Origin: Thereva unica
Lineage: Eukaryota; Arthropoda; Insecta; Diptera; Therevidae
Reading direction: 5' to 3'
NCBI GenBank assembly: GCA_949987705.1
Contig: OX465282.1
Location: 96,894,070 to 96,958,069, forward strand
DNA length: 64,000 nt
The notes under the pieces were generated by a model that saw only the letters and a program-made list of their open reading frames with translations, searched no databases and was not told where the DNA came from. Below, one piece after another: positions 32,540-43,559 of this stretch. Made by a program: the position numbers and the translations under genes. Numbering within the stretch: the stretch's first letter is position 1; the number at the start of each line of letters is the position of its first letter.

Positions 32540-35040
32540 CATTTCTACGTGGGATGCACTGAAAAAATTTCAGCCCTTCAGCTTCAGAGGTTTGGGTTAA
32601 CCCCATTTCATCCCCTTAGGGGATGAATTTCGAGTACTCGCCTCTTAGTGGATGTCCATGTCATTATAGGGATGCACTGTCCAAATTTCAACCCTGTTGT
32701 TCCAGTAGTTTGGTAAACCAAATTTTACCCCTTTAGGGGATGAATTTCGAAAAATCGCTTCTTAGTAAATGTCCACGATGCACTGTCAAAATTTCAGCCG
32801 TTTAGCTCCAGCGGTTTGGCTTAACCCCATTTAACCCCCTTAGGGGATAAATTTCAATCGTCCCTAAGTGGATGCCCACGTCATTGTAGTGATGCACGGT
32901 CAAAATTAGAGCCCTCCAGCCTCAGCGGTGTGGGTTAATCCCATTTCACCCCATTAGGGGATAAATTTCGAAAAATCGCTTCTTAGTGGATGTCCACGTC
33001 ATTAAGGGGATGCACTGTCAAAATTTCAGCCCTATAGCTCCAGCGGTTTGGATAAACCCCATTTCACCCCCTTACGGGATGAATTTCGAAAAATCGCTTT
33101 GATGTCCACTCCATTATAGAGATGCACTGTCCAAATTTCAGCCCTATAGATTTAGCGGTTTGTAAAAACCCCATTTCACACCCTTAGGGGATGAATTTCG
33201 AAAAATCGCTCTTTAGTGGATGTAAACGTCATTATAGGGATGCACTGTCAAAATTTCAGCCGTATAGCTTTAGGGGTTTGTATAAACCCCATTTCACACC
33301 CTTAGGGGATGAATTTCGAAAAATCGCTCTTTAGTGGATGTCCACGTCATTATAGGGATGCACTGTTAAAATTTCAATTCTATAGCTCCAGCGGTTTGGA
33401 TAAACCCTATTTCACCCCCTTAAGGGATGAATTTCGAAAAATTGCTTTATAGTGGATGTCCACGCCATTATAGAGATGCACTGTCAAAATTTCAGCCCTA
33501 TAGCTCCAACGGTTTGGATAAACCCCATTTCACCCCCTTAGGGAATGAATTTCGAAAAATCGCTTTTTAGTGGATGTAAACGTCATTATAGGGATGCACT
33601 GTTAAACTTTCAGCCCTATAGCTCCAGCGGTTTGGGTAAACCCGCTTAGGGAATGAATTTCGAAAAATCGCTTCTTAGTGGATGTCCACGCCATTATAGA
33701 GATGCACTGTCAAAATTTCAGCCCTATAGCTCCAACGGTTTGGATAAACCCCATTTCACCCCTTTAGAGGATGAATTTCGAAAAATCGTTTCTTAGTGGA
33801 TGTCCACGCCATTATAGGGATGCACTGTCAAAATTTCAGCCCTATAGCTCCAACGGTTTGGATAAACCCCATTTCACCCCTTTAGAGGATGAATTTCGAA
33901 AAATCGTTTCTTAGTGGATGTCCACCCCATTATAGGGATGCACTGTCAAAATTTCAGCCCTATAGCTCCAACGGTTTGGATAAACCCCATTTCACCCCCT
34001 TAGGGGATGAATTTCGAAAAATCGCTTCTTAGTGGATGTCCACGCCATTATAGGGATGCACTGTCAAAATTTCAGCCCTATAGCTCCAACGGTTTGGATA
34101 AACCCCATTTCACCCCCTTAGGGGATGAATTTCGAAAAATCGCTTCTTAGTGGATGTCCACGCCATTATAGGGATGCACTGTCAAAATTTCAGCCCTATA
34201 GCTCCAGCGGTTTGGGTAAACCCCATTTCACCCCCTTAGGGGATGAATTTCGAAAAATCGCTTCTTAGTGGATGTCCACGCCATTATAGGGATGCACTGT
34301 CAAAATTTCAGCCCTATAGCTCCAACGGTTTGGATAAACCCCATTTCACCCCCTTAGGGGATGAATTTCGAAAAATCGCTTCTTAGTGGATGTCCACGCC
34401 ATTATAGGGATGCACTGTCAAAATTTCAGCCCTATAGCTCCAACGGTTTGGATAAACCCCATTTCACCCCCTTAGGGGATGAATTTCGAAAAATCGCTTC
34501 TTAGTGGATGTCCACGCCATTATAGGGATGCACTGTCAAAATTTCAGCCCTATAGCTCCAACGGTTTGGATAAACCCCATTTCACCCCCTTAGGGGATGA
34601 ATTTCAAAAAATCGTTTTTTAGTGGATGTAAACGTCATTATAGGGATGCACTGTCCAAATTTCAGCCCTATAGCTCCAGCGGTTTGGATAAACCCCATTT
34701 CACCCCCTTAGGGGATGAATTTCGAAAAATCGCTTCTTAGTGGATGTCCACGCCATTATAGGGATGCACTGTCAAAATTTCAGCCCTATAGCTCCAACGG
34801 TTTGGATAAACCCCATTTCACCCCCTTAGGGGATGAATTTCAAAAAATCGTTTTTTAGTGGATGTAAACGTCATTATAGGGATGCACTGTCCAAATTTCA
34901 GCCCTATAGCTCCAGCGGTTTGGATAAACCCCATTTCACCCCCTTAGGGGATGAATTTCGAAAAATCGCTTTTTAGTGGATGTCCACGCCATTATAGGGA
35001 TGCACAGTCAAAATTTAAGCCCTTTAGCTCTAGCGGTTTA
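32540..35040 (+). repeat. tandem minisatellite, ~117-bp unit, about 22 copies
   Basis: The word 'gatgcactg' recurs about every 117 bases from 32552 to about 35000. Each unit also carries 'tttcagccctatagctcca', 'cggtttgg', 'aaaccccatttcaccccctt' and 'aggggatgaatttcgaaaaa'. Units between about 33900 and 34600 are almost identical to each other, while the first five or six are clearly diverged. Near 34590-34960 two variants alternate ('aaacgtcatt...tccaaatt...cagcgg' and 'ccacgccatt...tcaaaatt...caacgg'), so a two-unit block was amplified. CCCCCTTAGGGG in each unit is palindromic. Confidence 0.95.
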
Positions 35041-35236
35041 AGTTGTGCGTTGTCTGTCAGTCAGTTACTTTTTATACAATAGAAAAAAATCCCCTTGCAA
35101 CTTATTGAACCCCATTTCACCCCCTTCAACCCTTTTGTTCTCCATAAAAAGTAGCCTATGTCCGTCTCCAAGGTCTAAACTATGTCTGTTGCAAATTTCA
35201 TCAAAATCGGTTTAGTGGTTTAGGCGTGAAAGCGTA

Positions 35237-35301
<65 letters not shown>
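35237..35301. repeat. (ACAG)n microsatellite
   Basis: About sixteen ACAG units near the 3' end of the Helentron-like element. Confidence 0.95.
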
Positions 35302-35329
35302 GTTACTTTCGCATTTATAATATTAGTAA

Positions 35330-35331
<2 letters not shown>

Positions 35332-35400
<69 letters not shown>
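35332..35400. repeat. (TA)n microsatellite
   Basis: Nearly 70 bases of AT dinucleotides directly after the element's 3' end. Confidence 0.95.
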
Positions 35401-35401
<1 letters not shown>

Positions 35402-35408
<7 letters not shown>

Positions 35409-36800
35409 TTTTTAAAGGTTTTTGTATTTTACACATATGCTACAGAAATAATTTGTAGCAATTTCTACTAAAAAATACGAAATTTGTATTTTTATCACTT
35501 TGATTACTTGCTTGTTGACATTTTCCGCCAGTCGCATACGCGGTTCTGCTTGGGGAGGTTGTGTTGCTTGAGGCTGCGGAGAACTCTCAATTTATGAATG
35601 AAAATGCTCATATCTTTAAAAGAAATTTTTCCAGCAATTCTTTTAATTTATTTTAAATTTAGGGATGAGAAATATTTAGCATAATTATAGTAAAATTATG
35701 CTTATTACGATGAATAAACTGACTTGGTTGAGCAGGAGTTTTACATGCATTTAAAAGCTCTGCTCAACACATATAAAGATTAATTAACTTTATTCATTCG
35801 GCATGCGCGCATCCCTTCCCAAATTATTTTGTTGAGTTTTTTCTGCGTTTGTTGCCGTTTTAACTAAAAAGCGGGGAAATGATAGAACAATATTTATAAA
35901 ATTTGGCAATGAGGTGCGCAGAACTGTTCAAATTTTTTGTGTCACGGAGTTTGAAAAAATCTATACAAAATATTAAGAAAAATCACGGTTTTTTAATTTG
36001 ATAATAACCTGTGTTTAACTCAATTTAGATATTTGTTATTTTGTAAAAAATATTGCTGCGAGCTGAAAAAGCAATTTTCTTGAAATTTCACTTTTTATAA
36101 AAAAAGCTTCTTCCAAAAACGCTCCTCTGTGTCCGCGGATTTTTTTAGAAGAACGCTGTTCTTCAAAATTAAAAATGTATTTCAATATTCGCTGCTCAAA
36201 ATGGCCCCCAAAAATATACTAATAATGAAAAAAACAGACAGTTCCGGAAAATAGGATGTTAACGACTTACTTTCTGAATTACAGCGAAAAATGTGGAAAA
36301 ATGTTGGTTTTTTGATATTTTTACAAATAAGAGCATTTATTTCTGTTTTTACCTCAATACACCAATTCATTTCCTGAAATGAAAGCCGCATTCCTTGCGA
36401 TAACGAACATATACACCGTTGTTTCGTGGAAATAGACTTTTTATTGTAACCATTAAATTCCTTTTTTTCTCAACCAAATCCAAAACGCTTTATCTCGAAA
36501 ACGGACAGAGAAAGGCCCCATCCCATCATTTATGTTCTTTTATGTCCATCATTTTCCATTAAGTGTTAGACAAGCTGTGACCCTGAATACGTAGAAGAGC
36601 AAAAAATAAATATATCCATCATTTTTTGCCCCAAGTGTACTTATTTTTCTTTATTCGCACGCGCTTTTAAACGGCTTTAAGCGAAATAACCACGTAAAAA
36701 AAACTATTTTACCATGTGCCTTATTATCAATAAAAGCTAGCTTCAAAACAAAGGAAATAATAGTATTGAGTGTTCCATGAAAAATCATTTAATAAAAAGG
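35402..36800. other. no gene recognised
   Basis: No supported coding region, RNA gene or element terminus. Confidence 0.45.
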
Positions 36801-36809
36801 GGAAGATTC

Positions 36810-37354
36810 CCAGTGGGAAAAATTGGGAGCGTTGCACAGGGGAGTGTACTTGGAGCACTCTCAAGGGAGATTTCCTGGAGTTTTCATAAATTTTATATAA
36901 AAAAAGAAAACGGGCAATTATCTTCATGCCCATAAAATGTGACATTAGCATACTCAATAGCCCGGCTCTCGTTCGATACGGAGGACAAGCAGCTTTATAA
37001 AGTGGATAGGATTTAGTTGGGGGACTGCTTTGGTAAAGCCTCTCTCGGGCTTGGAAAGAAAAAGGCAATTGCAAAAGATGAAGAAAATAAAAGCTTTTCG
37101 ATACCTGATCACATTCCCACAGGCGCCCATGAATATTTCTTTTTTAAAAAACTTTTTTATAATGCTCCAACAACGCCTTTTTGGGAACATAAAAACGTAT
37201 GCTCCCTCGCAATAACATATTTAACATATGTTATATGCATATCGCATATGCAATGTTAAAAAGAATATAGAACGGGTATGGCAACGGGAGCACTCTATGC
37301 TCCTTTTGGAGCGCTCCAAGATGGCTCTTGGAGCACTCCTTTTTCCCACTGGAT
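36810..37354. mobile_element. hAT-like MITE with CCAGTGGGAAAAA ends
   Basis: Left CCAGTGGGAAAAA and right TTTTTCCCACTGG are perfect inverted repeats. Inside both ends are GGAGCACTC/GAGTGCTCC words. The CAGTGG core is hAT-like. Flanks share only GATT-like bases, so the duplication is not convincing. Confidence 0.65.
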
Positions 37355-38439
37355 TGTTTGAAATTATATATGTATGTACATAATTGTAGAAAATTCTGTG
37401 ATTGAATAAAAATTTTCTATCATTCCCCATTTATTATGATCGTTCAAAGAATTTGGAATGATTTAAAAGAAAAAGTATCCTTAGCCAATTCGTAGGTAAT
37501 CAAAAAGAATGATAATTTTCCGAAGGTACAAGATAAGAAAATTTAATAAAGGACAGGTTTTCTGAAGTTCAAAAAAATATACATATAACTGAATTGCAAT
37601 CTTGAGTCGATGAGCAACTTCTGGTCAAATGTACATATATTTAGCAAGGGTAGTCTAGCTTTACCAATACCAATGGATCGATATAGTGATAAGGAGGACT
37701 AAATTAATAATATAATTTGCTTTAACCCAAAAAAACAAAAGTTTATTTTGTATATTTTAATTTTTTGCCATTTTGATTTAAAAAATTACTGCACCCATTA
37801 CCTAGGCCAGCGGTAGTAAACCTTTTTCAGTATGCGTTCCAAAAAAATACAAGCTACATATTTTATTAAATAAATTTAAAATATTGAACAAGTGTGCAGC
37901 GGTGTGTTTTGTGAATGAGAGTAGATTTAAAGGAGGAAGGATACTGCATTACTATAAAGTGAGATTATGTGAGCGACAGTTTGGTTGCTTATTTTCAGTT
38001 AGTGATTAAGCGCCCCAATTCTCTCAAGATAATAACATAATGCGTTTTCATTATAGCTTGCGTGTTTGAAAGATTGAAAATCTGAAGTACTCGAGCTCTG
38101 CATAGTTGAAGCGACATATTGGCTTGAAATTATCTTGACTTCTTGAGTAACTGATTGACTACAACAAAAGAATTTCGTGCACTCAAGCCTTCAAGCCAGA
38201 TTTACATGACAAGCACTTGAGCCGATCAAAAAAATCTTTTTGATCGTCTCCAGGCGATCTGCTTGCGGTGGCATTATTGTACTCCGTGCTTCAAGTACAA
38301 ATATAAACGAAAGCAAGATGTCATGGAAATTCATTAACAGTTTCACTTTCATATTAGGCGTATTATACTGCCTCGATGTTTTTGCGCAAAATTTTCGGCT
38401 CATCCTCACTATCTACAGCCCTTATTTTCACGCACACAT
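37355..38439. other. no gene recognised
   Basis: A 15-bp perfect hairpin lies at about 38223-38246 (gatcaaaaa/tttttgatc). Frames here show no domain. Confidence 0.4.
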
Positions 38440-38707
38440 CAGTTTAGAAACTCGTTCTTTTCGAGAACAAATCGGCTGTGGAGCAACCTCTCACAGTCAG
38501 TACTCCCGAACGCATACAACATCCAAGAGTTCAAACACAAGGTCCATCTCTTCATGCACCCCCAGACTTCCTTTAACCTATCTTATCCTTTCTCTATCCT
38601 TCGAGCTAAGCTTGCTAACAGACATCTGACCTTGATGTGTACGACATGACGGACTGGTAGTACAAAAGGTGACATCTGAGCTTAGACTTACAAATAAAAT
38701 AAAAAAA
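38440..38707 (+). pseudogene. LINE 3' end with A-rich tail
   Basis: A + frame reads RLWSNLSQSVLPNAYNIQEF then KHKVHLFMHPQTSFNL, the RLWN.LP-type C-terminal signature of Jockey/CR1-group ORF2 proteins, followed by stops. The segment ends in 'aaataaaataaaaaaa' near 38707. Only about the last 60 codons and the 3' UTR remain. Confidence 0.7.
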
Positions 38708-39768
38708 CATACGTTGGCGTGCATCTGCTAACGCGGCACCAACGAATTTTCGAGTGCCAGCTGATTTTTCATACGTGCCACGAGTGCGATAGGCTCGTCA
38801 CCCCTAACCTAGACTATCGTTTCCTTGGTAATATTTTAGGGGAATATTGCCGAAAATGGTGCGACGTTTTCACGGTCATAACGGCCAATAATTTCCATTT
38901 CAATGGCAGGAAAAGTTTGTCGTGGAAAGCCGGGTTCATGTTCGAACGATCTTACTCGTCTTTTTGCTCGTCTTTTTGAATTCGTATAAAAGGCTAAGAG
39001 AAATTACGTTCTTAAATTATCGTATAATTGTTTCAAATATTTCGGAGCATTGTAATAGGCCCCCAAAATTACCCTTAAGAATTTCAAGCCCCTAAAAAAC
39101 CCATTCAATATTGTTTTCCCTTAAATTTGGGGGAAGATCCCCAAGTTGGCATCCCTGCCCTAAGCTCTGAGCGTCCTGGTATATGCCTGGGTCGCCCCCA
39201 TAGATCTTACCACAGGAAATGAAATGATTTTTTCATTTCTTTATAAAACCTCTATCATCTTTAATATGCTAGTGAAATGTTTTGCTGTATCCTAAAATTA
39301 TACCTGCATCGAGGTTCAATAAAATATCAAATACCCTACACAACGTTTTCATTTACCAGACCTTGTATCCAAAAGCAATTTATTCATTATTCAACTAAAC
39401 AACTGAATTGCTTTCTCCCTCCTCTTCTACTTTTGGTGAGATATTGAGTCCACAAGTACTTCGGCCACTCGGTTGTTCTGCTGCCCTACAGCCTCATATT
39501 TGTACGCCAGGTCGCTTAAGCTGGTTCAGCAGCCTGCCTAGGGGCTGATGGCTTAGACTAGATTATTCGAGTAGGTTCTCATTGAACAATGTGGTGATCC
39601 CGGCCAACTGGGACTTCCCGGGTTCCTAGCTGCCGTGTTGCCCTCGATCTAGAAATTCTGCCGGGATACCATCTTTTCCAGCAGATTCAGCATTGACCAT
39701 TGCATGAATTGCGGTTATTATTTCTTTCTAAAAGTCAAAGTAGTAATCAGTTATTGATTCAAAATATT
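38708..39768. other. no gene recognised; minor LINE-like scrap
   Basis: On the minus strand near 39720-39600 a short reading with GKDG.P...L resembles the pre-RT motif of LINEs but is broken by stops. 'gttggcatccctgccc' at about 39141-39156 resembles a DNA-transposon terminus without a partner. Confidence 0.3.
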
Positions 39769-39887
39769 GGGTAAATTCAAAAACTCATCACTGCCGCATC
39801 AATGCAGAATTCAGCCACAGACTTCAAATTGAAGCCTGTAGCTGAATTCCGCAGTGATGCGGTCGTGATGAGTTTTTGAATTTACCC
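39769..39887. mobile_element. 119-bp hairpin MITE
   Basis: Left GGGTAAATTCAAAAACTCAT is matched perfectly by the right end ATGAGTTTTTGAATTTACCC, and GATGCGG/CCGCATC continues the stem. ATT lies on both sides, a possible 3-bp duplication. Confidence 0.8.
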
Positions 39888-39959
39888 ATTGTTATGACCT
39901 TAGGGTCACAGGACCTCAAGGCCCCGGACTCCCTTTGATCAGGGGAGGAGAAGCAAGAG

Positions 39960-40423
39960 AAAGTCGAAGGCTGGCGTGGTGCATGTCACAACTTTATGAC
40001 GTTATAGGTCCTGCTCAGCGCTGGCCACCATACTTAGCGACCCATAGGTGAGATTTGGGCGTAGCATAGCTCTGTACATCCACAGGACCATCTTCGGTTA
40101 ATACGCCATCTTTTTCCAACAGTCTTTTCACAGGCGTAGAAAGCTTAGACCCAGAAATAGACCCAGAAATTTGACTCTGGAGGATTAGGTGAGTGTATGC
40201 CCCTCCAACCTGCAGAGATTAAAGTTGAGAATTTGCGTTTTCCTTGTAAAAAGCATCAACCCGGTTTTTCCCTTGTATCCTTGCATGAATTCACTAATCG
40301 CGGTTGGAAACTTTTCGGACACCATAATCACTAGCATCTGGGTATGCGATAACTTGGCTCTGCTTTTGCCTAGTTTTGTTAGTATACTATTCATCGTTAC
40401 TAACCACAGTAAAGGAGAGATGA
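39960..40423 (-). pseudogene. R1-like LINE RT, downstream half (split by insertion)
   Basis: On the minus strand from 40423 down, SPLLWLVTMNSILTKLGKSR (RT block 4, partial) is followed by SEKFPTAISEFMQGYKG, KTGLMLFTRK and LEGHTL, and then in other frames VKFLGL-type residues. The YADD site is degraded (reading HTQMLVIMV). Its upstream half is at 42800-43260 on the same strand, and the two are separated by the 40424-42772 element. Confidence 0.7.
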
Positions 40424-42772
40424 CAAAATAACACCGTTAAGAAAATCGAACCCTAAACGTTTTTGGGGCCGCTGATCACGAAAATCGAGGTCCCGCGGCT
40501 CTAAAACATGGGCGTCACCCCTAAAAATGCAAAAAACACCCCCTTTTTAGGGGGTTTTCGCAATATCTTAATTTTATTACTTTGCCTCCGTTTTTACCTG
40601 CCTAAATGTCATTGTAAAAAAACGGACCACCCCATTATTCAGAAGTACCTCAAATAAATTAGGGTACATATTTCCCAATTATTGTGTTATCGTCGTTTTC
40701 ACACAAATGCAGAGTTTATTTAAAGATTCCACGGAATGAAATATTTCTCAATATATTTTTTTTTCTCTTTAGGGGTGGTTTAACCCTCTGAACAAAGGGG
40801 TTTATAGTGAAATTTTCCAAATGTTTTAATGATTAAAAATGGAAAATAAAATTTAAATGCAAAACAATAAATTTTAATTTGTTTCAATTAAAATTTTAAT
40901 GTAGGGTAGGTTTACCCCCTTAAGGGTTAAAAAAAATATTTTTTTTGCTGATAATACCTATTGGTTTACCCCCTTAAGGATTAAAAAAAAAATATTTTTT
41001 TTTTTGCTGATAATACCTATTGAACCAAATTTCAAACAAAAAGCAAAAAAAAATTTTTTGCAATTTTTTTTATATGGGTGTTTCCATAAAATTAGGGCGA
41101 CTTTTGAAAGTAATTTGTCTTCATAATATTTAAGATGCTATTGCATTTCCTAATAGTGGATATAATACGTGATTAATTTGTTTTGTCATACCTAAAGGGG
41201 CCAGTCACTTTAGGTAGAATTTTATGAGAAATTTTGAGTTTTGCGAATTTAGGCATCTAGGGACTGACTGTTATGATTAACAATGGACGTTGGTGGGTTG
41301 AAACCTCAACGTTTACAGTTTTAGATAGGTGGGAGTATTCTGCGTAGATTGCTGCCTTATTCATGAAAATATCTAATAGGGTTACCAAAATACAGAGTAA
41401 TATGTAAACTTCTACCAAAAAAGTTTCAAAAAGGCCCTAGCGGCTAAACCGTTATGATTCTCCCGCCCCCACCTATACGATTTTTTGTTCGTATATCCAA
41501 GACCAATCCGCAGCCAGGCGTTTTCGCATTTTCACTGATACACCCTGTATAATTATAAGTGAACGTCAGCCCCTGACCACTCTCGTCAGTCCCTAGCAGC
41601 ATTAACAGCTAGGGACTGACGGTCTAGGGACTGACGATTCTGAGTAAAACTTTAAAAAAAATACTGCTCGACCGCTATACTACGATATCTAACACTATCT
41701 ACCGAACAAGGCCGATAAACCACTTGTAAATATTAATTAATTAATGTCAATTTCCTATTATTAAACTATAAAATTGACTGACGAAGTGACTGGATCAGCA
41801 CTACTTGGCACAGCTAATCTCGCCTCTACACTTATTTACAAAACGGCAGCTGCCAAAGGAGTGCAGTCTGTAGATAATTTCATCTCTTCCTTTAAAATCA
41901 ACTGAATTACATTCCCTCTACACCCATATAATACCGCGAAATTTTAAAATCCGTTAATGGCTAGGGACTGACGATTAAAATTGAGGACACTAATTCCGAC
42001 CTTAGAAAACACATTTATTGTTTTTTTAAATTGCAAAAAATGATGAAATTAGTTGTAAATACTTTAATATTGAAAAATTGTAAAGAAAATTAAAGTATAG
42101 ATTAAATTTTTTCCGAAATATGGATGCCCAAAAGCAAAATTTCAGTGCACGGACATGGCTAGGGACTGACGTTTGGGGTCATTAAATATGATTTCAAGAG
42201 TATAGTGTATTATTATTTTAAACAAAATTTGAGGAATAAATACAAAATAGTTTGATTTGTTACTTAACAATCTTAAAATAAAATAATATTAATTATATCA
42301 AGCGGGGAGTGCCGCGGACACAGAGTTGCCGGATTTTTGTGGAAACACCCATATAAAGTTGATTTTTATTATTGTAGGGGTAGTTATAACCCCTTAAGGT
42401 TTGAAAATAATTTATTTTTGCCTGACAGCACGCCCACAATCGAATTTGAAGCATAAACTTGAAAAATTTTTTTTTACAATTTTTTCCATTTTTGGATTTA
42501 GGGGTAGTTTCAATCCTTTAGGACTACCCCTTATCATAAAGTTCGCCTTAATTTAGTACAAATCAACCACCTTCGCAAATAAATATTAAAAAAGGGTATT
42601 TCATCGCATTAGTTTTCATTATTATTGAAATAATCGCGAAAACCCCCTAAAAAGGGGTGTTTTTTGCATTTTTAGGGGTGACGCCCATGTTTTAGGACCG
42701 CGGGACCCCGATTTTCGTGATCAGCGACCCCAAAAGCCTTTAGGGTTCGATTTTCTTAACGGTGTTATTTTG
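40424..42772. mobile_element. DNA element with long inverted ends starting CAAAATAACACCGTTAAG
   Basis: The left end CAAAATAACACCGTTAAGAA and its following 'atcgaaccctaaa', 'gatcacgaaaatcg', 'gggcgtcacccctaaaaatg' recur inverted at 42628-42772. Inverted similarity covers roughly 150 bp. A partial paralogue starts at 55658. The right side and the paralogue share a further ~40 bp outward ('gaaca.ccc...cgcgttttgaatggacta'), so the true terminus may lie outside 42772 and the left end may be clipped. No coding capacity. It interrupts an R1-like LINE and itself contains the element at 41076-42350. A ~65-bp tandem duplication lies at about 40905-41035. Confidence 0.75.
41076..42350. mobile_element. 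nested element, GGGTGTTTCCA ends, ATAT duplication, six CTAGGGACTGAC motifs
   Basis: Left GGGTGTTTCCATAAAAT and the complement of right, GGGTGTTTCCACAAAAAT, are inverted repeats. ATAT lies outside both (41072-41075, 42351-42354). The paralogue of the host element at 56211-56245 shows the empty site with one ATAT, which confirms the borders. Inside, CTAGGGACTGAC occurs at 41257, 41609, 41624, 41961 and 42159 and inverted at 41585; two copies form a hairpin at 41585-41620. No transposase is seen, so this is non-autonomous and of unassigned family. Confidence 0.85.
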
Positions 42773-42784
42773 GAACAACCCCCC

Positions 42785-43260
42785 TCCCCCCCCGCGTTTT
42801 GAATGGACTACAGCCAATGCTGGACTATGAGAGCTTTTCGAATCGATTCCGTTCGTATGTTGTTAGAGGAGCCTTCTATATCTGGGAAGTCCGCCAAAGT
42901 ATATTGTTTGCTCTTTTCGATAATTGCCAGCACCTTGCGCAGAGCTGTCTCACTGGATCTACCACTAAGGTAGGCATGTTAAGCTGGTGACAGTAAAATC
43001 ACTTGTACCGATTGACGGATGTGGGAGTTGATGACCCTTTCCAGTGTCTGAAGCACGTAGGATGTCAGGCTAATCGGACTATAGCTCTTCGGGGTTTTGT
43101 AAACAGTTTTCCTTATCTTTATGATGAAGACGGCCCTCCAACTCATGGAGACATAACCGAGAACCACGCAGATTTTGAACATAACCACCAGCCATGGTAC
43201 TTCTACCTCAGGTAGTTGATGTTTTAGAGAATTATTTATTATTTTCTAGAGGGGATTTCG
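42785..43260 (-). pseudogene. R1-like LINE RT, upstream half (split by insertion)
   Basis: From 43188 down on the minus strand: FIIKIRKTVYKTPKSYSPIS then LTSYVLQTLERVINSHIRQS (RT fingers, the FxPISLTS motif) and, after a frameshift near 42985, LADFPDIEGSSNNIRTESIR (first catalytic Asp region, FLDIEGAFNN in intact R1). Block 4 continues at 40423 after the inserted element. Confidence 0.75.
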
Positions 43261-43559
43261 TGTTACAGTGTAAAAAATAACACTTAACTTCCGTTTACTT
43301 TTAAAATTTTTAAGCATCGAAGTAGGCGCTTCATAAAATTCCCCTTGTCGTTGTTTTAATGAACTCGATGAAAGAACTGTATAGTTCATTAAAAAAACAC
43401 GGCTAATATGACGTCCGGGTCGGGAGCTTCAGCCAGTGTGTTATTCGTTGCGCATTCGACCAGGCTACCAGCTTTGAGAAGAATCCTTATTCCAATAAGA
43501 TCTTGTAAAGCCTCTCTCTTTGCATATAGTCATCGTATGTCTGTTGAAACTCACAAATA

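Larger units (their letters stand above)
32196..35336 (+). mobile_element. Helentron/DINE-like non-autonomous element with central minisatellite
   Basis: The 5' end 'actagcataaaacccgcgtg' followed by 'ccttgcaacgcc', a central tandem array, then 'aaatcggtttagtggtttagg' and 'cgtgaaagcgtaac', a GACA microsatellite, and the 3' end 'catttataatattagtaagg' match the general plan of a widespread insect repeat group usually linked to Helentrons. That assignment is from memory of the family pattern. No Rep/helicase is present. Similar 5' wording ('acccacgtgtattgcaacgc') occurs at about 14680-14703, just left of the piggyBac-like MITE. Confidence 0.55.

Noticed and set aside
32540..35040. CRISPR-like array
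   Set aside because: The units are full-length tandem repeats without unique spacers and the context is eukaryotic.
35220..35405. Tyr-Ile and Cys-Leu-Ser-Val repeat 'protein'
   Set aside because: It is a translation of the AT and GACA microsatellites. The same holds for frames at 29925-30257 and 31970-32204.
40185..40431. plus-strand frame at 40189-40431
   Set aside because: It is the shadow of the minus-strand RT remnant, which has family motifs.
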